Below are positions 41,854 to 57,700 of a DNA stretch of 64,000 nt, one piece after another. Under the pieces are notes generated by a model. It ran no database searches. It saw only the letters and a list, made by a program, of their open reading frames with translations, and had not been told where the DNA came from. The stretch comes from Karalla daura. Taxonomy: Eukaryota > Chordata > Actinopteri > Chaetodontiformes > Leiognathidae. The position numbers were made by a program, and so were the translations under genes. How positions within the stretch are numbered: the first letter of the stretch is position 1; every line of letters begins with the position of its first letter. The stretch spans positions 16,838,497 to 16,902,496 of the forward strand of contig CM055188.1 of NCBI GenBank assembly GCA_029224185.1, read 5' to 3'.

Positions 41854-43689
41854 GTGCAGACCCCGCCTTGGCCGGTTCATCCCACTGGTCCTAGAGAGAT
41901 GAACCTAAACAAACTGACACCATGGGGTCCTACTTATAAACTTTCAGACACAGTTTGGTCTGATCAACACTGTGATGTCACAGTGACATCATCAAGCACC
42001 TTGACACCTTCAAAGGCACCTGATGCAGCTTGTGGAATGTACTGATCAAAGGCTGGTGTCAAAAAGCCTTTGATGTTTTTTGCAAAGCACAAAAAGCGAA
42101 AAAAAGAAAAAAAATATAAAAAAAGACAAATAAAACTAAAAGAAAATTGGAAGAGAGGTGCTAGCCCCTCCTGGGCCGGTTCATCCCACTGGTCCTAGAG
42201 AGATGAACCTAAACAAACTGACACCATGGGGTCCTACTTATAAACTTTCAGACACTTACAGTTTGGTCTTGTCAAAACTGTGATGTCACAGTGACATCAT
42301 CAAGCACCTTGACACCTTCAAAGGCACCTGATGCAGCTTGTGGATTGCACTGATCAAAGGCTGGTGTCAAAAAGCCTTTGATGTATTTGCAAAGCACAAA
42401 AAGCAAAAAAAAGAAAAAATATATAAAAAAAGACAAATAAACCTAAAAGACAATTGGAAGAGAGGTGCAGACCCCGCCTTGGCCGGTTCATCCTAGTGGT
42501 CCTAGAGAGAGAAACCTAAACAAACTGACACCATGGGGTCCTACTTATAAACTTTCAGACACTTGCAGTTTGGTCTTATCAACACTGTGATGTCACAGTG
42601 ACATCATCAAGCACCTTGACACCTTCAAAGGCACCTGATGCAGCTTGTGGATTGCACTGATCAAAGGCTGGTGTCAAAAAGCCTTTGATGTTTTTGCAAA
42701 GCACAAAAAGCAAAAAAAAGAAAAAATATATAAAAAAAGACAAATAAACCTAAAAGACAATTGGAAGAGAGGTGCAGACCCCGCCTTGGCCGGTTCATCC
42801 CACTGGTCCTAGAGAGATGAACCTAAACAAACTGACACCATGGGGTCCTACTTATAAACTTTCAGACACAGTTTGGTCTGATCAACACTGTGATGTCACA
42901 GTGACATCATCAAGCACCTTGACACCTTCAAAGGCACCTGATGCAGCTTGTGGAATGTACTGATCAAAGGCTGGTGTCAAAAAGCCTTTGATGTTTTTTG
43001 CAAAGCACAAAAAGCGAAAAAAAGAAAAAATATATAAAAAAAGACAAATAAAACTAAAAGAAAATTGGAAGAGAGGTGCTAGCCCCTCCTGGGCCGGTTC
43101 ATCCCACTGGTCCTAGAGAGATGAACCTAAACAAACTGACACCATGGGGTCCTACTTATAAACTTTCAGACACTTACAGTTTGGTCTTGTCAAAACTGTG
43201 ATGTCACAGTGACATCATCAAGCACCTTGACACCTTCAAAGGCACCTGATGCAGCTTGTGGATTGCACTGATCAAAGGCTGGTGTCAAAAAGCCTTTGAT
43301 GTATTTGCAAAGCACAAAAAGCAAAAAAAAGAAAAAATATATAAAAAAAGACAAATAAACCTAAAAGACAATTGGAAGAGAGGTGCAGACCCCGCCTTGG
43401 CCGGTTCATCCTAGTGGTCCTAGAGAGAGAAACCTAAACAAACTGACACCATGGGGTCCTACTTATAAACTTTCAGACACTTGCAGTTTGGTCTTATCAA
43501 CACTGTGATGTCACAGTGACATCATCAAGCACCTTGACACCTTCAAAGGCACCTGATGCAGCTTGTGGATTGCACTGATCAAAGGCTGGTGTCAAAAAGC
43601 CTTTGATGTTTTTGCAAAGCACAAAAAGCAAAAAAAAGAAAAAATATATAAAAAAAGACAAATAAACCTAAAAGACAATTGGAAGAGAG
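41854..43689 (+). repeat. 918-bp trimer higher-order repeat (two copies)
   Basis: Units repeat in threes (304 + 307 + 307 bp). The short variant with ACACAGTTTGGTCTGATC recurs at 41,854, 42,772 and 43,690, exactly 918 bp apart. The two intervening units match their counterparts in nearly every marker base. Confidence 0.85.
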
Positions 43690-46600
43690 GTGCAGACCCC
43701 GCCTTGGCCGGTTCATCCCACTGGTCCTAGAGAGATGAACCTAAACAAACTGACACCATGGGGTCCTACTTATAAACTTTCAGACACAGTTTGGTCTGAT
43801 CAACACTGTGATGTCACAGTGACATCATCAAGCACCTTGACACCTTCAAAGGCACCTGATGCAGCTTGTGGAATGCACTGATCAAAGGCTGGTGTCAAAA
43901 AGCCTTTGATGTATTTGCAAAGCACAAAAAGCAAAAAAAAGAAAAAATATATAAAAAAAGACAAATAAACCTAAAAGACAATTGGAAGAGAGGTGCTAGC
44001 CCCTCCTGGGCCGGTTCATCCCACTGGTCCTAGAGAGATGAACCTAAACAAACTGACACCATGGGGTCCTACTTATAAACTTTCAGACACTTGCAGTTTG
44101 GTCTTATCAACACTGTGATGTCACAGTGACATCATCAAGCACCTTGACACCTTCAAAGGCACCTGATGCAGCTTGTGGAATGCACTGATCAAAGGCTGGT
44201 GTCAAAAAGCCTTTGATGTATTTGCAAAGCACAAAAAGCAAAAAAAAGAAAAAATATATAAAAAAAGACAAATAAACCTAAAAGACAATTGGAAGAGAGG
44301 TGCAGACCCCGCCTTGGCCGGTTCATCCCACTGGTCCTAGAGAGATGAACCTAAACAAACTGACACCATGGGGTCCTACTTATAAACTTTCAGACACAGT
44401 TTGGTCTGATCAACACTGTGATGTCACAGTGACATCATCAAGCACCTTGACACCTTCAAAGGCACCTGATGCAGCTTGTGGAATGTACTGATCAAAGGCT
44501 GGTGTCAAAAAGCCTTTGATGTTTTTGCAAAGCACGAAAAGCGAAAAAAAGATAAGAAAATATAAAAAAGACAAATAAAACTAAAATTAAATTGGAAGAG
44601 AGGTGCTAGCCCCTCCTGGGCCGGTTCATCCCACTGGTCCTAGAGAGATGAACCTAAACAAACTGACACCATGGGGTCCTACTTATAAACTTTCAGACAC
44701 TTACAGTTTGGTCTTATCAACACCGTGATGTCACAGTGACATCATCAAGCACCTTGACACCTTCAAAGGCACCTGATGCAGCTTGTGGAATGCACTGATC
44801 AAAGGCTGGTGTCAAAAAGCCTTTGATGTTTTTGCAAAGCACAAAAAGCGAAAAAAAGAAAAAATATATAAAAAAAGACAAATAAACCTAAAAGACAATT
44901 GGAAGAGAGGTGCAGACCCCGCCTTGGCCGGTTCATCCCACTGGTCCTAGAGAGATGAACCTAAACAAACTGACACCATGGGGTCCTACTTATAAACTTT
45001 CAGACACAGTTTGGTCTGATCAACACTGTGATGTCACAGTGACATCATCAAGCACCTTGACACCTTCAAAGGCACCTGATGCAGCTTGTGGAATGTACTG
45101 ATCAAAGGCTGGTGTCAAAAAGCCTTTGATGTTTTTTGCAAAGCACAAAAAGCGAAAAAAAGAAAAAATATATAAAAAAAGACAAATAAAACTAAAAGAA
45201 AATTGGAAGAGAGGTGCTAGCCCCTCCTGGGCCGGTTCATCCCACTGGTCCTAGAGAGATGAACCTAAACAAACTGACACCATGGGGTCCTACTTATAAA
45301 CTTTCAGACACTTACAGTTTGGTCTTGTCAAAACTGTGATGTCACAGTGACATCATCAAGCACCTTGACACCTTCAAAGGCACCTGATGCAGCTTGTGGA
45401 TTGCACTGATCAAAGGCTGGTGTCAAAAAGCCTTTGATGTATTTGCAAAGCACAAAAAGCAAAAAAAAGAAAAAATATATAAAAAAAGACAAATAAACCT
45501 AAAAGACAATTGGAAGAGAGGTGCAGACCCCGCCTTGGCCGGTTCATCCCACTGGTCCTAGAGAGATGAACCTAAACAAACTGACACCATGGGGTCCTAC
45601 TTATAAACTTTCAGACACAGTTTGGTCTGATCAACACTGTGATGTCACAGTGACATCATCAAGCACCTTGACACCTTCAAAGGCACCTGATGCAGCTTGT
45701 GGAATGTACTGATCAAAGGCTGGTGTCAAAAAGCCTTTGATGTTTTTGCAAAGCACGAAAAGCGAAAAAAAGATAAGAAAATATAAAAAAGACAAATAAA
45801 ACTAAAATTAAATTGGAAGAGAGGTGCTAGCCCCTCCTGGGCCGGTTCATCCCACTGGTCCTAGAGAGATGAACCTAAACAAACTGACACCATGGGGTCC
45901 TACTTATAAACTTTCAGACACTTACAGTTTGGTCTTATCAACACTGTGATGTCACAGTGACATCATCAAGCACCTTGACACCTTCAAAGGCACCTGATGC
46001 AGCTTGTGGAATGCACTGATCAAAGGCTGGTGTCAAAAAGCCTTTGATGTATTTGCAAAGCACAAAAAGCAAAAAAAAGAAAAAATATATAAAAAAAGAC
46101 AAATAAACCTAAAAGACAATTGGAAGAGAGGTGCAGACCCCGCCTTGGCCGGTTCATCCCACTGGTCCTAGAGAGATGAACCTAAACAAACTGACACCAT
46201 GGGGTCCTACTTATAAACTTTCAGACACTTACAGTTTGGTCTTGTCAAGACTGTGATGTCACAGTGACATCATCGAGCACCTTGACACCTTCAAAGGCAC
46301 CTGATGCAGCTTGTGGAATGCACTGATCAAAGGCTGGTGTCAAAAAGCCTTTGATGTATTTGCAAAGCACAAAAAGCAAAAAAAAGAAAAAATATATAAA
46401 AAAAGACAAATAAACCTAAAAGACAATTGGAAGAGAGGTGCAGACCCCACCTTGGCCGGTTCATCCTAGTGGTCCTAGAGAGATGAACCTAAACAAACTG
46501 ACACCATGAGGTCCTACTTATAAACTTTCAGACACTTACAGTTTGGTCTTATCAACACTGTGATGTCACAGTGACATCATCAAGCACCTTGACACCTTCA

Positions 46601-48278
46601 AAGGCACCTGATGCAGCTTGTGGAATGTACTGATCAAAGGCTGGTGTCAAAAAGCCTTTGATGTTTTTGCAAAGCACAAAAAGCGAAAAAAAGAAAAAAT
46701 ATATAAAAAAAGACAAATAAAACTAAAAGAAAATTGGAAGAGAGGTGCTAGCCCCTCCTGGGCCGGTTCATCCCACTGGTCCGAGAGAGATGAACCTAAA
46801 CAAACTGACACCATGGGGTCCTACTTAAAACTTTCAGACACTTACAGTTTGGTCTTATCAACACTGTGATGTCACAGTGACATCATCAAGCACCTTGACA
46901 CCTTCAAAGGCACCTGATGCAGCTTGTGGAATGTACTGATCAAAGGCTGGTGTCAAAAAGCCTTTGATGTTTTTGCAAAGCACAAAAAGCGAAAAAAAGA
47001 AAAAATATATAAAAAAAGACAAATAAACCTAAAAGACAATTGGAAGAGAGGTGCAGACCCCGCCTTGGCCGGTTCATCCTAGTGGTCCTAGAGAGAGAAA
47101 CCTAAACAAACTGACACCATGGGGTCCTACTTATAAACTTTCAGACACTTACAGTTTGGTCTTGTCAAGACTGTGATGTCACAGTGACATCATCGAGCAC
47201 CTTGACACCTTCAAAGGCACCTGATGCAGCTTGTGGAATGCACTGATCAAAGGCTGGTGTCAAAAAGCCTTTGATGTATTTGCAAAGCACAAAAAGCAAA
47301 AAAAAGAAAAAATATATAAAAAAAGACAAATAAACCTAAAAGACAATTGGAAGAGAGGTGCAGACCCCACCTTGGCCGGTTCATCCTAGTGGTCCTAGAG
47401 AGATGAACCTAAACAAACTGACACCATGAGGTCCTACTTATAAAATTTCAGACACTTACAGTTTGGTCTTATCAACACTGTGATGTCACAGTGACATCAT
47501 CAAGCACCTTGACACCTTCAAAGGCACCTGATGCAGCTTGTGGAATGTACTGATCAAAGGCTGGTGTCAAAAAGCCTTTGATGTTTTTGCAAAGCACAAA
47601 AAGCGAAAAAAAGAAAAAATATATAAAAAAAGACAAATAAAACTAAAAGAAAATTGGAAGAGAGGTGCTAGCCCCTCCTGGGCCGGTTCATCCCACTGGT
47701 CCTAGAGAGATGAACCTAAACAAACTGACACCAAGGGGTCCTACTTATAAACTTTCAGACACTTGCAGTTTGGTCTTATCAACACTGTGATGTCACAGTG
47801 ACATCATCAAGCACCTTGACACCTTCAAAGGCACCTGATGCAGCTTGTGGATTGCACTGATCAAAGGCTGGTGTCAAAAAGCCTTTGATGTTTTTGCAAA
47901 GCACAAAAAGCAAAAAAAAGAAAAAATATATAAAAAAAGACAAATAAACCTAAAAGACAATTGGAAGAGAGGTGCAGACCCCGCCTTGGCCGGTTCATCC
48001 CACTGGTCCTAGAGAGATGAACCTAAACAAACTGACACCATGGGGTCCTACTTATAAACTTTCAGACACTTACAGTTTGGTCTTATCAACACCGTGATGT
48101 CACAGTGACATCATCAAGCACCTTGACACCTTCAAAGGCACCTGATGCAGCTTGTGGAATGCACTGATCAAAGGCTGGTGTCAAAAAGCCTTTGATGTTT
48201 TTGCAAAGCACAAAAAGCGAAAAAAAGAAAAAATATATAAAAAAAGACAAATAAACCTAAAAGACAATTGGAAGAGAG

Positions 48279-51200
48279 GTGCAGACCCCGCCTTGGCCGG
48301 TTCATCCCACTGGTCCTAGAGAGATGAACCTAAACAAACTGACACCATGGGGTCCTACTTATAAACTTTCAGACACAGTTTGGTCTGATCAACACTGTGA
48401 TGTCACAGTGACATCATCAAGCACCTTGACACCTTCAAAGGCACCTGATGCAGCTTGTGGAATGTACTGATCAAAGGCTGGTGTCAAAAAGCCTTTGATG
48501 TTTTTTGCAAAGCACAAAAAGCGAAAAAAAGAAAAAATATATAAAAAAAGACAAATAAAACTAAAAGAAAATTGGAAGAGAGGTGCTAGCCCCTCCTGGG
48601 CCGGTTCATCCCACTGGTCCTAGAGAGATGAACCTAAACAAACTGACACCATGGGGTCCTACTTATAAACTTTCAGACACTTACAGTTTGGTCTTGTCAA
48701 AACTGTGATGTCACAGTGACATCATCAAGCACCTTGACACCTTCAAAGGCACCTGATGCAGCTTGTGGATTGCACTGATCAAAGGCTGGTGTCAAAAAGC
48801 CTTTGATGTATTTGCAAAGCACAAAAAGCAAAAAAAAGAAAAAATATATAAAAAAAGACAAATAAACCTAAAAGACAATTGGAAGAGAGGTGCAGACCCC
48901 GCCTTGGCCGGTTCATCCTAGTGGTCCTAGAGAGAGAAACCTAAACAAACTGACACCATGGGGTCCTACTTATAAACTTTCAGACACTTACAGTTTGGTC
49001 TTGTCAAGACTGTGATGTCACAGTGACATCATCGAGCACCTTGACACCTTCAAAGGCACCTGATTCAGCTTGTGGAATGCACTGATCAAAGGCTGGTGTC
49101 AAAAAGCCTTTGATGTATTTGCAAAGCACAAAAAGCAAAAAAAAGAAAAAATATATAAAAAAAGACAAATAAACCTAAAAGACAATTGGAAGAGAGGTGC
49201 AGACCCCACCTTGGCCGGTTCATCCTAGTGGTCCTAGAGAGATGAACCTAAACAAACTGACACCATGAGGTCCTACTTATAAACTTTCAGACACTTACAG
49301 TTTGGTCTTATCAACACTGTGATGTCACAGTGACATCATCAAGCACCTTGACACCTTCAAAGGCACCTGATGCAGCTTGTGGAATGTACTGATCAAAGGC
49401 TGGTGTCAAAAAGCCTTTGATGTTTTTTGCAAAGCACAAAAAGCGAAAAAAAGAAAAAATATATAAAAAAAGACAAATAAAACTAAAAGAAAATTGGAAG
49501 AGAGGTGCTAGCCCCTCCTGGGCCGGTTCATCCCACTGGTCCTAGAGAGATGAACCTAAACAAACTGACACCATGGGGTCCTACTTATAAACTTTCAGAC
49601 ACTTGCAGTTTGGTCTTATCAACACTGTGATGTCACAGTGACATCATCAAGCACCTTGACACCTTCAAAGGCACCTGATGCAGCTTGTGGAATGTACTGA
49701 TCAAAGGCTGGTGTCAAAAAGCCTTTGATGTTTTTGCAAAGTACAAAAAGCAAAAAAAAGAAAAAATATATAAAAAAAGACAAATAAACCTAAAAGACAA
49801 TTGGAAGAGAGGTGCTAGCCCCTCCTGGGCCGGTTCATCCCACTGGTCCGAGAGAGATGAACCTAAACAAACTGACACCATGGGGTCCTACTTAAAACTT
49901 TCAGACACTTACAGTTTGGTCTTATCAACACTGTGATGTCACAGTGACATCATCGAGCACCTTGACACCTTCAAAGGCACCTGATGCAGCTTGTGGAATG
50001 CACTGATCAAAGGCTGGTGTCAAAAAGCCTTTGATGTATTTGCAAAGCACAAAAAGCAAAAAAAAGAAAAAATATATAAAAAAAGACAAATAAACCTAAA
50101 AGACAATTGGAAGAGAGGTGCAGACCCCACCTTGGCCGGTTCATCCTAGTGGTCCTAGAGAGATGAACCTAAACAAACTGACACCATGAGGTCCTACTTA
50201 TAAACTTTCAGACACTTACAGTTTGGTCTTATCAACACTGTGATGTCACAGTGACATCATCAAGCACCTTGACACCTTCAAAGGCACCTGATGCAGCTTG
50301 TGGAATGTACTGATCAAAGGCTGGTGTCAAAAAGCCTTTGATGTTTTTGCAAAGCACAAAAAGCGAAAAAAAGAAAAAATATATAAAAAAAGACAAATAA
50401 AACTAAAAGAAAATTGGAAGAGAGGTGCTAGCCCCTCCTGGGCCGGTTCATCCCACTGGTCCTAGAGAGATGAACCTAAACAAACTGACACCAAGGGGTC
50501 CTACTTATAAACTTTCAGACACTTGCAGTTTGGTCTTACCAACACTGTGATGTCACAGTGACATCATCAAGCACCTTGACACCTTCAAAGGCACCTGATG
50601 CAGCTTGTGGATTGCACTGATCAAAGGCTGGTGTCAAAAAGCCTTTGATGTTTTTGCAAAGCACAAAAAGCAAAAAAAAGAAAAAATATATAAAAAAAGA
50701 CAAATAAACCTAAAAGACAATTGGAAGAGAGGTGCAGACCCCGCCTTGGCCGGTTCATCCCACTGGTCCTAGAGAGATGAACCTAAACAAACTGACACCA
50801 TGGGGTCCTACTTATAAACTTTCAGACACTTACAGTTTGGTCTTATCAACACCGTGATGTCACAGTGACATCATCAAGCACCTTGACACCTTCAAAGGCA
50901 CCTGATGCAGCTTGTGGAATGCACTGATCAAAGGCTGGTGTCAAAAAGCCTTTGATGTTTTTGCAAAGCACAAAAAGCGAAAAAAAGAAAAAATATATAA
51001 AAAAAGACAAATAAACCTAAAAGACAATTGGAAGAGAGGTGCAGACCCCGCCTTGGCCGGTTCATCCCACTGGTCCTAGAGAGATGAACCTAAACAAACT
51101 GACACCATGGGGTCCTACTTATAAACTTTCAGACACAGTTTGGTCTGATCAACACTGTGATGTCACAGTGACATCATCAAGCACCTTGACACCTTCAAAG

Positions 51201-53491
51201 GCACCTGATGCAGCTTGTGGAATGTACTGATCAAAGGCTGGTGTCAAAAAGCCTTTGATGTTTTTTGCAAAGCACAAAAAGCGAAAAAAAGAAAAAATAT
51301 ATAAAAAAAGACAAATAAAACTAAAAGAAAATTGGAAGAGAGGTGCTAGCCCCTCCTGGGCCGGTTCATCCCACTGGTCCTAGAGAGATGAACCTAAACA
51401 AACTGACACCATGGGGTCCTACTTATAAACTTTCAGACACTTACAGTTTGGTCTTGTCAAAACTGTGATGTCACAGTGACATCATCAAGCACCTTGACAC
51501 CTTCAAAGGCACCTGATGCAGCTTGTGGATTGCACTGATCAAAGGCTGGTGTCAAAAAGCCTTTGATGTATTTGCAAAGCACAAAAAGCAAAAAAAAGAA
51601 AAAATATATAAAAAAAGACAAATAAACCTAAAAGACAATTGGAAGAGAGGTGCAGACCCCGCCTTGGCCGGTTCATCCTAGTGGTCCTAGAGAGAGAAAC
51701 CTAAACAAACTGACACCATGGGGTCCTACTTATAAACTTTCAGACACTTACAGTTTGGTCTTGTCAAGACTGTGATGTCACAGTGACATCATCGAGCACC
51801 TTGACACCTTCAAAGGCACCTGATTCAGCTTGTGGAATGCACTGATCAAAGGCTGGTGTCAAAAAGCCTTTGATGTATTTGCAAAGCACAAAAAGCAAAA
51901 AAAAGAAAAAATATATAAAAAAAGACAAATAAACCTAAAAGACAATTGGAAGAGAGGTGCAGACCCCACCTTGGCCGGTTCATCCTAGTGGTCCTAGAGA
52001 GATGAACCTAAACAAACTGACACCATGAGGTCCTACTTATAAACTTTCAGACACTTACAGTTTGGTCTTATCAACACTGTGATGTCACAGTGACATCATC
52101 AAGCACCTTGACACCTTCAAAGGCACCTGATGCAGCTTGTGGAATGTACTGATCAAAGGCTGGTGTCAAAAAGCCTTTGATGTTTTTGCAAAGCACAAAA
52201 AGCGAAAAAAAGAAAAAATATATAAAAAAAGACAAATAAAACTAAAAGAAAATTGGAAGAGAGGTGCTAGCCCCTCCTGGGCCGGTTCATCCCACTGGTC
52301 CTAGAGAGATGAACCTAAACAAACTGACACCATGGGGTCCTACTTATAAACTTTCAGACACTTACAGTTTGGTCTTATCAACACCGTGATGTCACAGTGA
52401 CATCATCAAGCACCTTGACACCTTCAAAGGCACCTGATGCAGCTTGTGGAATGCACTGATCAAAGGCTGGTGTCAAAAAGCCTTTGATGTTTTTGCAAAG
52501 CACAAAAAGCGAAAAAAAGAAAAAATATATAAAAAAAGACAAATAAAACTAAAAGAAAATTGGAAGAGAGGTGCTAGCCCCTCCTGGGCCGGTTCATCCC
52601 ACTGGTCCTAGAGAGATGAACCTAAACAAACTGACACCATGGGGTCCTACTTATAAACTTTCAGACACTTACAGTTTGGTCTTATCAACACCGTGATGTC
52701 ACAGTGACATCATCAAGCACCTTGACACCTTCAAAGGCACCTGATGCAGCTTGTGGAATGCACTGATCAAAGGCTGGTGTCAAAAAGCCTTTGATGTTTT
52801 TGCAAAGCACAAAAAGCAAAAAAAAGAAAAAATATATAAAAAAAGACAAATAAAACTAAAAGAAAATTGGAAGAGAGGTGCTAGCCCCTCCTGGGCCGGT
52901 TCATCCCACTGGTCCTAGAGAGATGAACCTAAACAAACTGACACCAAGGGGTCCTACTTATAAACTTTCAGACACTTGCAGTTTGGTCTTATCAACACTG
53001 TGATGTCACAGTGACATCATCAAGCACCTTGACACCTTCAAAGGCACCTGATGCAGCTTGTGGATTGCACTGATCAAAGGCTGGTGTCAAAAAGCCTTTG
53101 ATGTTTTTGCAAAGCACAAAAAGCAAAAAAAAGAAAAAATATATAAAAAAAGACAAATAAACCTAAAAGACAATTGGAAGAGAGGTGCAGACCCCGCCTT
53201 GGCCGGTTCATCCCACTGGTCCTAGAGAGATGAACCTAAACAAACTGACACCATGGGGTCCTACTTATAAACTTTCAGACACTTACAGTTTGGTCTTATC
53301 AACACCGTGATGTCACAGTGACATCATCAAGCACCTTGACACCTTCAAAGGCACCTGATGCAGCTTGTGGAATGCACTGATCAAAGGCTGGTGTCAAAAA
53401 GCCTTTGATGTTTTTGCAAAGCACAAAAAGCGAAAAAAAGAAAAAATATATAAAAAAAGACAAATAAACCTAAAAGACAATTGGAAGAGAG
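48279..53491 (+). repeat. 2760-bp (9-unit) and 2453-bp (8-unit) higher-order repeats
   Basis: A private marker GATTCAGC (for GATGCAGC) occurs at about 49,062 and again 2,760 bp later, linking the blocks at 48,279 and 51,039. The next block, 51,039-53,491, is 2,453 bp and has the order short, GTCAAAA, GTCAAGA, CATGAGG, ACCG, ACCG, CAAGGGG, ACCG types. Confidence 0.75.
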
Positions 53492-54712
53492 GTGCAGACC
53501 CCGCCTTGGCCGGTTCATCCCACTGGTCCTAGAGAGATGAACCTAAACAAACTGACACCATGGGGTCCTACTTATAAACTTTCAGACACAGTTTGGTCTG
53601 ATCAACACTGTGATGTCACAGTGACATCATCAAGCACCTTGACACCTTCAAAGGCACCTGATGCAGCTTGTGGAATGTACTGATCAAAGGCTGGTGTCAA
53701 AAAGCCTTTGATGTTTTTGCAAAGCACAAAAAGCGAAAAAAAGAAAAAATATATAAAAAAAGACAAATAAAACTAAAAGAAAATTGGAAGAGAGGTGCTA
53801 GCCCCTCCTGGGCCGGTTCATCCCACTGGTCCTAGAGAGATGAACCTAAACAAACTGACACCATGGGGTCCTACTTATAAACTTTCAGACACTTACAGTT
53901 TGGTCTTATCAACACCGTGATGTCACAGTGACATCATCAAGCACCTTGACACCTTCAAAGGCACCTGATGCAGCTTGTGGAATGCACTGATCAAAGGCTG
54001 GTGTCAAAAAGCCTTTGATGTTTTTGCAAAGCACAAAAAGCGAAAAAAAGAAAAAATATATAAAAAAAGACAAATAAACCTAAAAGACAATTGGAAGAGA
54101 GGTGCAGACCCCGCCTTGGCCGGTTCATCCCACTGGTCCTAGAGAGATGAACCTAAACAAACTGACACCATGGGGTCCTACTTATAAACTTTCAGACACA
54201 GTTTGGTCTGATCAACACTGTGATGTCACAGTGACATCATCAAGCACCTTGACACCTTCAAAGGCACCTGATGCAGCTTGTGGAATGTACTGATCAAAGG
54301 CTGGTGTCAAAAAGCCTTTGATGTTTTTTGCAAAGCACAAAAAGCGAAAAAAAGAAAAAATATATAAAAAAAGACAAATAAAACTAAAAGAAAATTGGAA
54401 GAGAGGTGCTAGCCCCTCCTGGGCCGGTTCATCCCACTGGTCCTAGAGAGATGAACCTAAACAAACTGACACCATGGGGTCCTACTTATAAACTTTCAGA
54501 CACTTACAGTTTGGTCTTGTCAAAACTGTGATGTCACAGTGACATCATCAAGCACCTTGACACCTTCAAAGGCACCTGATGCAGCTTGTGGATTGCACTG
54601 ATCAAAGGCTGGTGTCAAAAAGCCTTTGATGTATTTGCAAAGCACAAAAAGCAAAAAAAAGAAAAAATATATAAAAAAAGACAAATAAACCTAAAAGACA
54701 ATTGGAAGAGAG

Positions 54713-57700
54713 GTGCAGACCCCGCCTTGGCCGGTTCATCCCACTGGTCCTAGAGAGATGAACCTAAACAAACTGACACCATGGGGTCCTACTTATAAAC
54801 TTTCAGACACAGTTTGGTCTGATCAACACTGTGATGTCACAGTGACATCATCAAGCACCTTGACACCTTCAAAGGCACCTGATGCAGCTTGTGGAATGTA
54901 CTGATCAAAGGCTGGTGTCAAAAAGCCTTTGATGTTTTTTGCAAAGCACAAAAAGCGAAAAAAAGAAAAAATATATAAAAAAAGACAAATAAAACTAAAA
55001 GAAAATTGGAAGAGAGGTGCTAGCCCCTCCTGGGCCGGTTCATCCCACTGGTCCTAGAGAGATGAACCTAAACAAACTGACACCATGGGGTCCTACTTAT
55101 AAACTTTCAGACACTTACAGTTTGGTCTTGTCAAAACTGTGATGTCACAGTGACATCATCAAGCACCTTGACACCTTCAAAGGCACCTGATGCAGCTTGT
55201 GGATTGCACTGATCAAAGGCTGGTGTCAAAAAGCCTTTGATGTATTTGCAAAGCACAAAAAGCAAAAAAAAGAAAAAATATATAAAAAAAGACAAATAAA
55301 CCTAAAAGACAATTGGAAGAGAGGTGCAGACCCCGCCTTGGCCGGTTCATCCTAGTGGTCCTAGAGAGAGAAACCTAAACAAACTGACACCATGGGGTCC
55401 TACTTATAAACTTTCAGACACTTACAGTTTGGTCTTGTCAAGACTGTGATGTCACAGTGACATCATCGAGCACCTTGACACCTTCAAAGGCACCTGATGC
55501 AGCTTGTGGAATGCACTGATCAAAGGCTGGTGTCAAAAAGCCTTTGATGTATTTGCAAAGCACAAAAAGCAAAAAAAAGAAAAAATATATAAAAAAAGAC
55601 AAATAAACCTAAAAGACAATTGGAAGAGAGGTGCAGACCCCACCTTGGCCGGTTCATCCTAGTGGTCCTAGAGAGATGAACCTAAACAAACTGACACCAT
55701 GAGGTCCTACTTATAAACTTTCAGACACTTACAGTTTGGTCTTATCAACACTGTGATGTCACAGTGACATCATCAAGCACCTTGACACCTTCAAAGGCAC
55801 CTGATGCAGCTTGTGGAATGTACTGATCAAAGGCTGGTGTCAAAAAGCCTTTGATGTTTTTGCAAAGCACAAAAAGCGAAAAAAAGAAAAAATATATAAA
55901 AAAAGACAAATAAAACTAAAAGAAAATTGGAAGAGAGGTGCTAGCCCCTCCTGGGCCGGTTCATCCCACTGGTCCTAGAGAGATGAACCTAAACAAACTG
56001 ACACCATGGGGTCCTACTTATAAACTTTCAGACACTTACAGTTTGGTCTTATCAACACCGTGATGTCACAGTGACATCATCAAGCACCTTGACACCTTCA
56101 AAGGCACCTGATGCAGCTTGTGGAATGCACTGATCAAAGGCTGGTGTCAAAAAGCCTTTGATGTTTTTGCAAAGCACAAAAAGCGAAAAAAAGAAAAAAT
56201 ATATAAAAAAAGACAAATAAAACTAAAAGAAAATTGGAAGAGAGGTGCTAGCCCCTCCTGGGCCGGTTCATCCCACTGGTCCTAGAGAGATGAACCTAAA
56301 CAAACTGACACCATGGGGTCCTACTTATAAACTTTCAGACACTTACAGTTTGGTCTTATCAACACCGTGATGTCACAGTGACATCATCAAGCACCTTGAC
56401 ACCTTCAAAGGCACCTGATGCAGCTTGTGGAATGCACTGATCAAAGGCTGGTGTCAAAAAGCCTTTGATGTTTTTGCAAAGCACAAAAAGCAAAAAAAAG
56501 AAAAAATATATAAAAAAAGACAAATAAAACTAAAAGAAAATTGGAAGAGAGGTGCTAGCCCCTCCTGGGCCGGTTCATCCCACTGGTCCTAGAGAGATGA
56601 ACCTAAACAAACTGACACCAAGGGGTCCTACTTATAAACTTTCAGACACTTGCAGTTTGGTCTTATCAACACTGTGATGTCACAGTGACATCATCAAGCA
56701 CCTTGACACCTTCAAAGGCACCTGATGCAGCTTGTGGATTGCACTGATCAAAGGCTGGTGTCAAAAAGCCTTTGATGTTTTTGCAAAGCACAAAAAGCAA
56801 AAAAAAGAAAAAATATATAAAAAAAGACAAATAAACCTAAAAGACAATTGGAAGAGAGGTGCAGACCCCGCCTTGGCCGGTTCATCCCACTGGTCCTAGA
56901 GAGATGAACCTAAACAAACTGACACCATGGGGTCCTACTTATAAACTTTCAGACACTTACAGTTTGGTCTTATCAACACCGTGATGTCACAGTGACATCA
57001 TCAAGCACCTTGACACCTTCAAAGGCACCTGATGCAGCTTGTGGAATGCACTGATCAAAGGCTGGTGTCAAAAAGCCTTTGATGTTTTTGCAAAGCACAA
57101 AAAGCGAAAAAAAGAAAAAATATATAAAAAAAGACAAATAAACCTAAAAGACAATTGGAAGAGAGGTGCAGACCCCGCCTTGGCCGGTTCATCCCACTGG
57201 TCCTAGAGAGATGAACCTAAACAAACTGACACCATGGGGTCCTACTTATAAACTTTCAGACACAGTTTGGTCTGATCAACACTGTGATGTCACAGTGACA
57301 TCATCAAGCACCTTGACACCTTCAAAGGCACCTGATGCAGCTTGTGGAATGTACTGATCAAAGGCTGGTGTCAAAAAGCCTTTGATGTTTTTTGCAAAGC
57401 ACAAAAAGCGAAAAAAAGAAAAAATATATAAAAAAAGACAAATAAAACTAAAAGAAAATTGGAAGAGAGGTGCTAGCCCCTCCTGGGCCGGTTCATCCCA
57501 CTGGTCCTAGAGAGATGAACCTAAACAAACTGACACCATGGGGTCCTACTTAAAACTTTCAGACACTTACAGTTTGGTCTTGTCAAAACTGTGATGTCAC
57601 AGTGACATCATCAAGCACCTTGACACCTTCAAAGGCACCTGATGCAGCTTGTGGATTGCACTGATCAAAGGCTGGTGTCAAAAAGCCTTTGATGTATTTG